Notes under the pieces: model-generated | What the model was told of the DNA's origin: nothing | What the model saw: only the letters and a program-made list of their open reading frames with translations | Database searches by the model: none | Shown: positions 1-7,806 of the stretch, piece by piece | Layout: the number at the start of each line of letters is the position of its first letter | Position numbering within the stretch: the stretch's first letter is position 1 | NCBI GenBank assembly: GCA_903958995.1 | Contig: CAJBVG010000082.1 | Span: forward strand, 1 to 15,866 | Direction of reading: 5' to 3' | Length of the DNA: 15,866 nt | Origin: an uncultured bacterium | GTDB lineage: Bacteria; Bacteroidota; Bacteroidia; Sphingobacteriales; Sphingobacteriaceae | Translations under genes and position numbers: made by a program

Positions 1-207
1 AAAATAACTCAATAAAGCATATGGGTATTGTAAATTCATTAAGGTACAAACATATCGATCAAGCAACGGGAAATCCCAACGTTTACTGGTATTGGGCTCT
101 AATAAATAAAAAGTATTCGATTCAGTTTTGCACTCTAAATACAAGGTGTAATCGCTCGGATTTACATGAAATCTCCAAATAGTATCGGGGTTGTAAATGT
201 GTTGCAT
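1..207 (-). CDS. Unrecognised protein, N-terminal part (cut by left edge)
   Basis: An open frame read leftwards starts at ATG 205-207 and stays open for 69 codons to the window edge, so the C-terminus is missing. It begins MQHIYNPDTIWRFHVNPSDY and is rich in aromatic residues (four Trp/Phe within WRF and RWDF, several Tyr), with no signal peptide or membrane segment in the visible part. The start lies three bases after the stop of the leucine-rich-repeat gene, in the same frame, so translation is probably coupled and the two genes co-transcribed. The alternating pattern of short hydrophobic strands loosely recalls Bacteroidota DUF4905-type proteins, but this is only an impression from memory. 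No function is assigned. Confidence 0.6.
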   Translation of the reverse strand, partial: MQHIYNPDTIWRFHVNPSDYTLYLECKTESNTFYLLEPNTSKRWDFPLLDRYVCTLMNLQYPYALLSYF

Positions 208-210
208 TCG

Positions 211-1203
211 CTAATCTAACATTAAATATTTTACGATAACTTTTTTATCAATGAGTTGCTGAATTATACTTAAATTTTTGTTTTTATTAGTGCCCTCAAA
301 GAGTAGTTTGTTATTTCTTAACATCAATAAATTCAGCTTAGGAAGCTTCAATAATTCATCGGGTAATAGGGAGATGTTATTAGTAGAAATATCAATCTCT
401 TCTAAGTTCGGCAGGTTTAATACTTCTGTCGGGAAATACTTGAATTTATTGGCTTGTATGTCTATTCGCTCTAAGGTTTGTATAGATGAAAAACAATAGG
501 GGAGCTGCTCAATTTTGTTTTTCTGAAGGTATAGGAATTTCAATTTCGTTAACCTACACATCGATTCAGGTAAGGTAGAAATGGAATTATAAGAAAGGTA
601 AATTCGTTCTAACTTATTCAACTTGGCAATGTTGGTATCTATTTTCGTTAATTGATTATAGTAGAAATCGAACTCTCTTAAATTGCTTAAATCATAAAAA
701 CTAGATGGAATGTTACTGATGTTATTCTTATAAAAGATGACTACCTCTAGCGATTTCAGTTGCCCAATATTTTCGGGTAATTCCTTTATGTTATTATCGG
801 AAAGGTTGATGGTTTTTATTTTTTTAGATTGAAGTAATGCCGATGGAAATACAGCTATTCTATTTTTTACAATGCTTATTTTCTCTAATGATTTCAGGTT
901 TCTTCGAGGTATGTCTACTGCTTTTAACTCGTTAAAATTTAGGTTTATTTCTTTAAGGTGTTTGTTTCTGCGTAATTGTTTTGGATAAGCAGTTAGCCAA
1001 TTCTGACTTAAATTAATGGACTCCAATTTTTTAAATTTCCGTACTTCTTTAGGTAACTCCCTGATTTGTTGCTCGGATAAATTCAAAATATATACAGATC
1101 TTTTGTTTTTAAGAGCCGATGCTAAATCGGTATAAACCTTCCCCCGCTGAGCCCAAGAACACATCCCCACCAAACAAAACAAAATACTAAAAAATACTCT
1201 CAT
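211..1203 (-). CDS. Secreted leucine-rich-repeat protein
   Basis: This 330-residue protein has an N-terminal signal peptide (MRVFFSILFCLVGMCSWAQ, likely cut after Ala18), so it should be exported to the periplasm or cell surface. Residues about 33-300 form roughly 12 leucine-rich repeats of almost exactly 23 residues with the pattern LxxIxLxxNxIxxLPxxxxxLxx, the plain 'LPxx' type common in bacterial surface LRR proteins. Such solenoids usually bind other proteins; the ligand cannot be told. The last 30 residues are Lys/Asn-rich and not repeats. No type IX sorting domain is visible. The gene follows purB after 38 bases with no clear promoter between, so it may be read from the purB transcript, although no functional link with purine synthesis is evident. 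The ATG at 1201-1203 is chosen because it directly precedes the signal peptide. Confidence 0.9.
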   Translation of the reverse strand: MRVFFSILFCLVGMCSWAQRGKVYTDLASALKNKRSVYILNLSEQQIRELPKEVRKFKKLESINLSQNWLTAYPKQLRRNKHLKEINLNFNELKAVDIPRRNLKSLEKISIVKNRIAVFPSALLQSKKIKTINLSDNNIKELPENIGQLKSLEVVIFYKNNISNIPSSFYDLSNLREFDFYYNQLTKIDTNIAKLNKLERIYLSYNSISTLPESMCRLTKLKFLYLQKNKIEQLPYCFSSIQTLERIDIQANKFKYFPTEVLNLPNLEEIDISTNNISLLPDELLKLPKLNLLMLRNNKLLFEGTNKNKNLSIIQQLIDKKVIVKYLMLD

Positions 1204-1241
1204 CTATTTTCCTTTGTCCAGCGTCCACTTAGAATTTACAA

Positions 1242-2588
1242 TTAGTATCCAGTGTAATTATGCGGACTAAACCCCTTCAACTCCTTCTTAATCTCCTCAG
1301 ACACCGTTAAGCGATCAATAAATTCGTGCATGCTTTCTTGAGTAATTTTCGAATTCGTTCTCGTTAAATCTTTAAGTGCTTCGTATGGTTTTGGGTAACC
1401 TTCTCTTCTTAAAATAGTTTGAATAGCTTCCGCTACAACAGCCCAATTCTCTTCTAAATCATGCTCAATAGCATCTTTGTTTAGCATCAATTTTATCAAG
1501 CCTTTTTCTAATGATTTCAGGGCAATTAATGAATGCGAAAATGGGACACCTACATTACGTAAAACCGTTGAATCCGTTAGGTCGCGTTGTAATCTAGAAA
1601 CTGGAAGTTTTGCGGCTAGAAATTCGAAAATAGCATTCGCCATTCCTAAATTTCCTTCAGCATTTTCAAAGTCAATTGGGTTTACTTTATGTGGCATTGC
1701 CGATGATCCAATTTCTCCTTCTTTAATTCTTTGTTTGAAATAATTCATTGAGATGTATTGCCACATGTCTCTCGATAAATCAATTAATATAGAATTGATA
1801 CGTTTGAAGTTATCGCATATCGCAGCAAATTGATCATAATGTTCTACTTGTGTAGTATGTTGGGAACGATGCAATCCCAAGGTTTTGTTCACAAATTCAT
1901 TCGAAAACGTAATCCAATCGTGATTTGGGAAAGCAGCCTTATGAGCATTTAAATTTCCAGTTGCACCACCAAATTTTGCAGCATATGGAATATGTTTTAA
2001 TGCATTTAATTGTACTTCTAATCGCTCTACATACACTAATATCTCTTTTCCTAAACGTGTAGGAGAAGCTGGCTGTCCGTGCGTATGAGCTAATAAGGAG
2101 ATGTCTTTCCAATCTTCAGCAAGTTTTTTTAATCGTTCTATTAAAGCATGAAGTTCAGGAAGCATAATTTTTTCAATTGCTTCTTTTAAACTCAATGGAA
2201 TAGCGGTGTTGTTAATGTCTTGAGAAGTTAATCCAAAGTGGATGTACTCCAAAGCACCAGTAATTACTAATACTTCAAGTTTTTCTTTTAAGAAATATTC
2301 AACCGCTTTAACATCATGATTGGTGGTTAGCTCTATCTCTTTAATTCTTGCCGCATCTTTTTCCTCAATAAAGCACTCGTATAAATCTCTTAATGCAAGT
2401 TCTTGTTCTTTCGTTAAGGCATCAAATCCTTTTAAGCCAAGCTTCGACAATGCGATATAGTATTCAACTTCCACTAATACTCTGTACTTTATTAAAGCTG
2501 ATTCCGAGAAAAAAGGTGCAAGCGTATGGGTAGATTTTCTATATCGTCCGTCAATAGGAGATATGGCATTTAAAGGATGGAGTATCAT
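1242..2588 (-). CDS. purB: Adenylosuccinate lyase
   Basis: PurB is a cytoplasmic homotetrameric enzyme that removes fumarate twice in purine synthesis: from SAICAR to give AICAR, and from adenylosuccinate to give AMP. The 448-residue product is the length of the E. coli-type enzyme and begins with the typical LNAISPIDGRYR. Visible active-site segments are TSQD (121-124), HTHGQPASPT (168-177, with the general-acid His at about 170) and the fumarase/aspartase signature GSSAMPHKVNPIDFENAEGN (294-313), whose Ser295 matches the catalytic serine of E. coli PurB. The gene is full length and uninterrupted. It is divergent from recQ, with a good -7 box 15 bases before its ATG. Confidence 0.98.
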   Translation of the reverse strand: MILHPLNAISPIDGRYRKSTHTLAPFFSESALIKYRVLVEVEYYIALSKLGLKGFDALTKEQELALRDLYECFIEEKDAARIKEIELTTNHDVKAVEYFLKEKLEVLVITGALEYIHFGLTSQDINNTAIPLSLKEAIEKIMLPELHALIERLKKLAEDWKDISLLAHTHGQPASPTRLGKEILVYVERLEVQLNALKHIPYAAKFGGATGNLNAHKAAFPNHDWITFSNEFVNKTLGLHRSQHTTQVEHYDQFAAICDNFKRINSILIDLSRDMWQYISMNYFKQRIKEGEIGSSAMPHKVNPIDFENAEGNLGMANAIFEFLAAKLPVSRLQRDLTDSTVLRNVGVPFSHSLIALKSLEKGLIKLMLNKDAIEHDLEENWAVVAEAIQTILRREGYPKPYEALKDLTRTNSKITQESMHEFIDRLTVSEEIKKELKGFSPHNYTGY

Positions 2589-2603
2589 GATTGGTATTTT
2601 TTA

Positions 2604-2611
2604 CAAAAATA
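2604..2611 (-). promoter_or_regulatory. Putative purB promoter, -7 box
   Basis: On the minus strand this reads TATTTTTG, a full match to the Bacteroidota sigma-factor -7 consensus TAnnTTTG, ending 15 bases before the purB ATG. No convincing TTG -33 element lies at the normal distance upstream. A short 5' leader of about ten bases is inferred. Confidence 0.5.
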
Positions 2612-2661
2612 GAATAATTTCTCAATGCCATTAAAATTTCATTCTTTACGCATAGAGATAT

Positions 2662-2669
2662 TATCTTAG
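2662..2669 (+). promoter_or_regulatory. Putative recQ promoter, -7 box
   Basis: TATCTTAG matches TAnnTTTG at all but one fixed position and ends four bases before the recQ ATG (TATCTTAGCGACATG). With transcription normally starting a few bases after this box, the mRNA would have little or no leader. The same layout occurs before the LutA-like gene. No clear -33 element is seen. Confidence 0.4.
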
Positions 2670-2673
2670 CGAC

Positions 2674-4584
2674 ATGTCGATTCAGGAAGTTTTAAAAACA
2701 TACTGGGGCTATGATACCTTTAGAAATCCTCAAGAAGCGATTATCGAAAGCGTATTAGCTTGTCACGACACCTTGGCATTACTTCCCACAGGTGCGGGGA
2801 AGTCCATATGCTACCAAGTGCCTATAATGGCTCAAGAGGGTATAGGAATCGTTATATCCCCGCTTATCGCGCTGATGAAAGACCAAGTACAGCAATTAAA
2901 ACGTCGAGGAATTCCGGCGATAGAAATTGTAAGTGGAATGTCGGCCAGAGAAATAGACATCGCTTTGGATAATTGCATCTATGGAAATGTGAAATTTCTT
3001 TATTTATCTCCAGAACGTTTGCAAAACGAACTCGTTCAAGAGCGTATTAAACGGATGAAGGTTAATTTATTAGCAGTAGATGAAGCTCATTGCATCTCTC
3101 AATGGGGATATGATTTTCGTCCGGCTTACTTATTAATCAACGAGATTAAAAACATTTTGCCTCATGTACCAATTTTAGCGCTTACAGCAACCGCTACAAG
3201 TAAGGTGGTGATTGACATTCAAGAGAAATTACAGTTTAAGAAACCCAATGTATTTCAAATATCTTTCGAGCGTACTAACCTCAATTACTTAGTACTGAAA
3301 GAAGAAAACAAATACCAACGTTTGTTACGAATATTAGCCAAAGTACCAGGTTCCGCTATTTGTTACGTTCGCAACCGTAAGCATACCGAGGAATATGCCA
3401 AGTTCCTACAAAGTCAAGGTATCTCCGCCGATTTTTACCACGCGGGCCTTGATATGAGAGTGCGTTCTAAAAAGCAAGATGATTGGATTTTAAACAAGAC
3501 CAATGTCATTATTGCAACCAATGCCTTTGGTATGGGTATCGATAAACCTGATGTGAGGGTAGTGGTTCATCTTGATTTACCTGATAGTTTAGAAGCCTAC
3601 TACCAAGAAGCTGGCCGTGCAGGTAGAGATGGCTTGAAATCGTATGCTGTGCTCTTATATCAAGATGCTGATGTATTAGAATTACAACAAAAAAGTAAAG
3701 ATAGCTTTCCTGCTTTCGAAGAAATTGAACAGGGCTATCATCACCTCTATAATCATTACCACATTGCCTTTGGTGCTGGCAAGAATGTTTCCGTTCCATT
3801 TGATTGGGTGCTTTTCTCCCGTCAATATCAATTGCCAATTCCCAAATTAATGCAAGTCATTAGTTTTTTGGAGAAAGATGGATACATAAACATGTCTGAA
3901 CCCTATAAAAACGATACTCGTATATGTTTCAGGGTAAGTCCCGATCAACTGTATGCCTTTCAAATTGCCAATAGTCATTTCGATTTGATGATTAAAACCT
4001 TGTTAAGATCATACGGAGGGATGTTCGAAAACTATGTAGCCATTGTCGAAAGCGATTTAGTGAAAAGAACAGGTCTACACTTGGATGAGTTTAATCGTCA
4101 GATCAAATTATTACAAAGTTTTAACATAATCGACTACATCGCAGGTACTCAACAACCACTATTAACCTTTTTAGAAGATCGTTTGCCTAAGCAACAACAG
4201 CGATTTGATAAGGTATATTGGAAACAAAGGAAAGGTATCTTAGAAGAGAAAGTGATGGGTATGAGTACTTATGTTACCAAAAATGAATGTCGCTCTAAAC
4301 AATTATTAGCTTATTTTGGGGAGTTAAATTACGAGGATTGTGGACAGTGTGATGTATGCCTTTCAAGAAAAAACACTGATAATGAGGGCGAAATCAAAGA
4401 AAAAATCTTTCAAAGAATCATATTAGAAAGCTCAAAAGAAAAATTATCTTTGCCGGGTATATTGCAAAATTGGACAGACTTCCCCGAAAATCTGTTAAAA
4501 AGCGGACTTCAAGAATTAATAGATGAGGGTCGCATACAATTTAATGACAATAATGGAGTTATAGTGAAAACCGAAAAGTATTGA
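2674..4584 (+). CDS. recQ: RecQ-family ATP-dependent DNA helicase
   Basis: RecQ helicases unwind DNA 3'-5' in recombination and fork repair. This 636-residue protein shows the full helicase core: motif 0 FRNPQ (16-20), Walker A TGAGKS (39-44), DEAH (136-139) with the aromatic-rich loop CISQWGYDFRP, TATAT (171-175) and motif VI QEAGRAGRDG (311-320). A zinc knuckle of four cysteines (C539, C556, C559, C562) has the 17-3-3 spacing of E. coli RecQ, but lies about 220 residues after motif VI rather than about 50. The stretch between (roughly 360-510) looks winged-helix-like, so the accessory domains appear rearranged. No HRDC domain is evident; the C-terminal 70 residues may form a small helical domain. 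The stop codon overlaps the start of the next gene. The ATG at 2674 places motif 0 at the usual distance. Confidence 0.95.
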   Translation: MSIQEVLKTYWGYDTFRNPQEAIIESVLACHDTLALLPTGAGKSICYQVPIMAQEGIGIVISPLIALMKDQVQQLKRRGIPAIEIVSGMSAREIDIALDNCIYGNVKFLYLSPERLQNELVQERIKRMKVNLLAVDEAHCISQWGYDFRPAYLLINEIKNILPHVPILALTATATSKVVIDIQEKLQFKKPNVFQISFERTNLNYLVLKEENKYQRLLRILAKVPGSAICYVRNRKHTEEYAKFLQSQGISADFYHAGLDMRVRSKKQDDWILNKTNVIIATNAFGMGIDKPDVRVVVHLDLPDSLEAYYQEAGRAGRDGLKSYAVLLYQDADVLELQQKSKDSFPAFEEIEQGYHHLYNHYHIAFGAGKNVSVPFDWVLFSRQYQLPIPKLMQVISFLEKDGYINMSEPYKNDTRICFRVSPDQLYAFQIANSHFDLMIKTLLRSYGGMFENYVAIVESDLVKRTGLHLDEFNRQIKLLQSFNIIDYIAGTQQPLLTFLEDRLPKQQQRFDKVYWKQRKGILEEKVMGMSTYVTKNECRSKQLLAYFGELNYEDCGQCDVCLSRKNTDNEGEIKEKIFQRIILESSKEKLSLPGILQNWTDFPENLLKSGLQELIDEGRIQFNDNNGVIVKTEKY

Positions 4585-5678
4585 AAAGTATAATCCTTAC
4601 CGTTACCAACGATCTTACCTACGATCAACGAATGCACCGTGTTTCTACTACTTTACACAAAGCGGGATATGAAGTGTTATTAGTTGGTAGAAAAAAAACT
4701 TTTTCAGTTCCGTTAAAAGAACAAGCCTATAATCAAAAGCGTATTAACTGCTGGTTCGAAAATGGTAAATTTTTTTACATCGAATTTAATATCCGTTTAT
4801 TTTTCTTTTTACTATTTAATCGTTTCGATATCGTTAATGCAAACGATTTAGATACCATTCTTCCTTGTTTTTTTGTTTCTCGTTTAAAACGTAAAGCATG
4901 TATTTATGATGCTCATGAATACTTTACCGAAGTACCCGAAGTATTACATCGCCCTTTCACTAAAATGATTTGGGAAACGCTGGAAGCCTATGTAATTCCT
5001 CGTCTTAAGCATTGCTACACGGTAAGTGAAAGCATCGCTACCTTATTCCAAGAAAAATACAATACCAACTTTGATATTATTCGTAATGTTCCAATTTTAA
5101 ATAGTGATAAAGAAATTCTTTACCAATATCACGAAGAACATGAGCGCTACATTATTTACCAAGGGGCATTAAATCAAGGTAGAGGTTTAGAGCCTTTAAT
5201 TGAAGCCATGCAATATGTCGATTGTCATTTGTATTTAGTAGGTGAAGGCGATTTAAGCGAAGACTTACGTGCATTAGCTCAAAAATTAAAAGTAAAAAGT
5301 AAAGTGAAATTTATGGGTTATATTGAACCTAATAAATTACCGAATATTACCTCTAAAGCCTTCCTAGGTATTAATGTTTCCGATAACTTGGGCTTAAGTT
5401 ATTATTATTCTCTTAACAATAAATGCTTCGATTATATACATGCTGGAATACCTTCAGTAACTAACGATTTCCCGGAATATCAAAAGATAAATGAAAAATA
5501 CCAAGTAGCGGTATTAACCGACTTAAACGCTAAAAACTTAGCCGATTCGGTGAATTTATTATTGAACGATAAGGTGCTTTATAATAAATTAAGAAGTAAT
5601 TGCATCATTGCTAGAGAAGAATATAACTGGCAAAAAGAAGAGCAGAAATTACTGGAGATTTACGAGCGAGTGGCTTAA
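4581..5678 (+). CDS. GT4-type (GT-B fold) glycosyltransferase
   Basis: The product (365 residues) is probably a cytoplasmic sugar transferase that uses a nucleotide-sugar donor to build a surface polysaccharide or glycan. The N-terminal half begins with a Rossmann strand MKSIILTVTNDLTYDQRMHR and contains YDAHEYF (109-115). The C-terminal half has the donor-binding features YQGALNQGRGLEPLIEA (193-209), LYLVGEGD (217-224) and NNKCFDYIHAGIPSV (279-293), the last being the usual 'NKxFEYxxxGxP' motif with Asp in place of the common Glu. The start is TTG at 4581-4583, inside the recQ stop (TTGA overlap), which indicates translational coupling. No ATG lies further upstream in frame, and the next internal Met (residue 18) would remove the conserved first strand. 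Donor and acceptor sugars are unknown. Confidence 0.88.
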   Translation: MKSIILTVTNDLTYDQRMHRVSTTLHKAGYEVLLVGRKKTFSVPLKEQAYNQKRINCWFENGKFFYIEFNIRLFFFLLFNRFDIVNANDLDTILPCFFVSRLKRKACIYDAHEYFTEVPEVLHRPFTKMIWETLEAYVIPRLKHCYTVSESIATLFQEKYNTNFDIIRNVPILNSDKEILYQYHEEHERYIIYQGALNQGRGLEPLIEAMQYVDCHLYLVGEGDLSEDLRALAQKLKVKSKVKFMGYIEPNKLPNITSKAFLGINVSDNLGLSYYYSLNNKCFDYIHAGIPSVTNDFPEYQKINEKYQVAVLTDLNAKNLADSVNLLLNDKVLYNKLRSNCIIAREEYNWQKEEQKLLEIYERVA

Positions 5679-6562
5679 GATTTCAACGCTTTTGAATAAG
5701 CCATTAATTTAAAGTAATCCAATAGCAATAAGTTCGGTTGATCGGATATTAAATTTCTAACAATTCTATTCTCCAATACACGGTAAAGCATTGATAATAT
5801 TGGCATCAAGCCCATCTTGTTTAATCGGTTATAGAAATAAATCAAACGTATTTCATCCTGTTCTTTTGCACTCAAAAAGCTTGTAGAAATATAACTTAAA
5901 CTCTTACAAGCTACCTCCACTTTATTGAGATAAATGTCAGATCGCTCTACACCTAAATGTAAGGTGGGATTATCAATATGTTGTACGCTGACTTGTTGTC
6001 GCTCGAGTTCTATACTAAACAATGTATCCTCGTGCCCGTATTGTAAAATGCTTTCATTGAATTTAATCAAATCAAAAACACTTTTCTTAATCCATAAATT
6101 ACAAGTCTTAACGCTAAAGTATGGGTCTTGAACCCTAAGTTTTACTGGAATTGCTTCTCGTTTTTGTCCATATTTTAATCGCAACTCATGCTTTTGTGTA
6201 GCTTGTTCCTCGTAAGAAATTCCTCCGTACAACACGTCGCTTTGTTCTGCAGCTTCAATATAATGATGTAAGAATTGGTCACTAAGCAATTTCATATCGG
6301 TATCAATAAAAAGCAAGTAGGGGAATTTCGCTTTGGAAGCCAATAAATTTCGAAGCTTAGAGCGCCCTATGTTTTTTTCTAATATTGAATAGTGTGTATT
6401 TTCAATACTGTTAATAGATTCATTATCAGTTATATGCTGAGAAGAAGCATCATCAATACAGATAATTTCATAATCTACTCCTAAAACCTTGGCCTGTTCA
6501 GCCAATTGCTTAACTAAATTATATACGGGGAAATTATAAATCGGTATTAAAATTGATATCAC
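5675..6562 (-). CDS. GT2-family (GT-A fold) glycosyltransferase
   Basis: This 295-residue protein starts with the typical GT2 strand MISILIPIYN. It carries CIDDAS (35-40), the metal- and donor-binding DxD motif in FIDTDMKL (85-92) and a GHEDTLFSIEL segment (176-186) resembling the catalytic-base region of polypeptide- or galactosyl-type transferases. No membrane segments are obvious, so it probably acts at the cytoplasmic face of the membrane. The start is GTG at 6560-6562; an overlapping ATG at 6562-6564 is out of frame and hits a stop at once. The gene converges on the GT4 gene and their stop codons overlap by four bases. The two could serve the same glycan pathway although on opposite strands; the sugar is unknown. 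Confidence 0.9.
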   Translation of the reverse strand: MISILIPIYNFPVYNLVKQLAEQAKVLGVDYEIICIDDASSQHITDNESINSIENTHYSILEKNIGRSKLRNLLASKAKFPYLLFIDTDMKLLSDQFLHHYIEAAEQSDVLYGGISYEEQATQKHELRLKYGQKREAIPVKLRVQDPYFSVKTCNLWIKKSVFDLIKFNESILQYGHEDTLFSIELERQQVSVQHIDNPTLHLGVERSDIYLNKVEVACKSLSYISTSFLSAKEQDEIRLIYFYNRLNKMGLMPILSMLYRVLENRIVRNLISDQPNLLLLDYFKLMAYSKALKS

Positions 6563-6566
6563 ATTG

Positions 6567-6597
6567 CAAAGTATTAATTTTTTTATAAATGATGCAA
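6567..6597 (-). promoter_or_regulatory. Putative promoter of the GT2 gene
   Basis: On the minus strand, TTG (6595-6597) is followed after 21 bases by TACTTTG (6567-6573), close to the Bacteroidota -33/-7 arrangement, though the -7 box is one base shorter than TAnnTTTG. Four bases then lead to the GTG start, so a leaderless or nearly leaderless mRNA is possible. Confidence 0.4.
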
Positions 6598-6655
6598 CCC
6601 TTTTTTGTTTGTCATCGTCTTTATAAATATATAAACCTTACAAAAAACTCATCAT

Positions 6656-7396
6656 ATGAAAAAGCACTTACTATCTCTCCTTGTTCTAGCATTAGTAATT
6701 ATTGGTATTCGTCCATTAATTGCAGCTCGACCAGAATTCAATAAAACATTTCATTCACCAGGTATTTCAGTAGAAAACAGAAATCTATCAGGTTTCTCCA
6801 AAATTGAAGTTTCCGGTGCTTTTCAAATTAAAATCATCAAGTCAAACACCTATGGGGTAAAAGTGGAGGCCGACGATGAAATAATGAAAAACATCTTAAC
6901 TGAAGTGAATGGTGATAAACTTGTAGTGAAATTACTGTATAAGGATAAATCGAGTTACAATAAAACGAAAGTATTAAACATCACCGTGCAAACGCCTAGC
7001 TTAACTGCGCTTACTTGCTCAGGAGCAGTAGAAGCATCGTCTGATGATATTTTTGATGCAGAAAAATTTGAATTAAAAACATCAGGAGCTTCAGAAGTGA
7101 AATTAGGAATCAACGCGAAGTTACTGATCTCTAAATTTTCAGGAGCTTCAGAAGTAAAGCTAAAAGGAAAAGTAGATACACATGCATTAGAAATGACAGG
7201 TGCATCAGAATTAGAAGCATTAGACCTAGAAGCGAGTAAATATGCCATCCAATCAAAAGGAGCATCAGATTGTAAGATCTTTGTAAAAGAAGAACTAGCA
7301 GTTTCTGGAAGTGGCGCAAGCTCTATTAAATACAAAGGTTCACCAAGTAAAGTAACTAAAACCACACGTGGTGCAACAGATATTAGTCAACTATAA
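6656..7396 (+). CDS. Head GIN-domain (DUF2807) secreted beta-helix protein
   Basis: The 246-residue product has a signal peptide (residues 1-24, ending near LIAA) and then a domain typical of the 'putative auto-transporter adhesin, head GIN' family that is abundant in Bacteroidota. The family signature is visible at the start (SGFSKIEVSGAFQIKI, 45-60). From residue 121 a short motif, (S/T)GASE, recurs seven times at about 19-residue steps (Gly at 123, 144, 163, 182, 202, 220, 239), as expected for the coils of a right-handed beta-helix. The protein is probably periplasmic or on the outer surface; its role is unknown, the 'adhesin' name being a prediction. It stands alone between divergent and convergent neighbours and ends at a hairpin terminator. 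Residues 142-168 are encoded by near-identical DNA copies, suggesting recent repeat duplication. Confidence 0.9.
   Translation: MKKHLLSLLVLALVIIGIRPLIAARPEFNKTFHSPGISVENRNLSGFSKIEVSGAFQIKIIKSNTYGVKVEADDEIMKNILTEVNGDKLVVKLLYKDKSSYNKTKVLNITVQTPSLTALTCSGAVEASSDDIFDAEKFELKTSGASEVKLGINAKLLISKFSGASEVKLKGKVDTHALEMTGASELEALDLEASKYAIQSKGASDCKIFVKEELAVSGSGASSIKYKGSPSKVTKTTRGATDISQL
7082..7155 (+). repeat. Direct repeat inside the GIN-domain gene
   Basis: A 17-base sequence, TCAGGAGCTTCAGAAGT, occurs twice without mismatch, at 7082-7098 and 7139-7155. The 57-base step equals 19 codons, one turn of the beta-helix, so these are two protein coils that have hardly diverged at DNA level. Confidence 0.85.
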
Positions 7397-7416
7397 TTTT
7401 GCTTTTAATATACTTT

Positions 7417-7806
7417 CTAAAGCCTCTTATGAGGCTTTTTTTGTATCCAATAATATCCAACAAAGCCAATGAAATAAAACAGGATGTCGTATCCATCTGA
7501 AACGATACGTTCATCTATTTTTGGTAGTAGATATTCAAAGAGAATACTAGTTGAAATGAAAATAATTAATAATGATGTAAAGGAATGCTTACGGATTGTA
7601 TTCTTGTAAACAAAGGTGTTCTCAATGAGTAAAATCAAACTGGATATAAAAGGGACGGCTAATAAATCATCAAAGTAGGAATCAATATAACTGAGGTTAA
7701 TATGTAATATTTTTTGAGTAAATTGATGTACAATACCTAGTCCTAGTACCCAAAATTGAATTTTGTACTGTTTTAGGTAATTATTAGAATTTGATGGATT
7801 TTTCAT
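7417..7806 (-). CDS. Small multi-pass membrane protein, unknown function
   Basis: The 129-residue product has three to four hydrophobic segments (about 18-35, 48-66, 75-94 and 103-122) and a Lys/Arg-rich C-terminus (QKKPHKRL), so it should sit in the inner membrane. The pattern SYxDDLLAVP (residues 42-51), then FEYLLP and SDGYDxLxYxIG, recalls a family of small Bacteroidota membrane proteins sometimes annotated as 'magnesium citrate secondary transporter'; that label is from memory and has little functional weight. The acidic pair DD after the first segment and the aspartates before the last are the obvious polar positions near the membrane. Its last codons form the terminator hairpin shared with the GIN-domain gene. 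It is divergent from the MFS transporter gene, 44 bases away. Confidence 0.75.
   Translation of the reverse strand: MKNPSNSNNYLKQYKIQFWVLGLGIVHQFTQKILHINLSYIDSYFDDLLAVPFISSLILLIENTFVYKNTIRKHSFTSLLIIFISTSILFEYLLPKIDERIVSDGYDILFYFIGFVGYYWIQKKPHKRL
7419..7442 (+). terminator. Hairpin terminator, likely bidirectional
   Basis: AAAGCCTC (7419-7426) pairs with GAGGCTTT (7431-7438) around a TTAT loop, followed by a run of T to 7442. It lies 22 bases after the GIN-domain stop. On the minus strand the same hairpin forms the last codons of the small membrane-protein gene and is preceded by a run of A, so it can serve both convergent genes. Confidence 0.8.

Noticed and set aside
205..216. The leucine-rich-repeat gene and the downstream open frame share a frame across TAG-CGA-ATG, suggesting a single gene broken by a stop.
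   Set aside because: The repeat protein ends naturally with a non-repeat tail and the downstream part begins with its own ATG and has a different character; two coupled genes are simpler.
3509..3838. A 109-codon minus-strand frame inside recQ, and similar frames inside purB, thrS, infC and the M16 gene.
   Set aside because: They lie wholly inside well-supported genes on another frame, with no recognisable domain or start signal.
6562..6564. ATG as the start of the GT2 gene.
   Set aside because: It is out of frame and followed at once by TGA; the GTG overlapping it gives the family N-terminus.
7082..7155. CRISPR-like regular repeats in the GIN gene.
   Set aside because: The spacing is exactly 19 codons and the repeats encode matching protein coils; no leader or cas gene is present.
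6955..7365. A 136-codon minus-strand open frame opposite the GIN-domain gene.
   Set aside because: It is the reverse of the repeated, serine- and alanine-rich coding sequence and has no family features.
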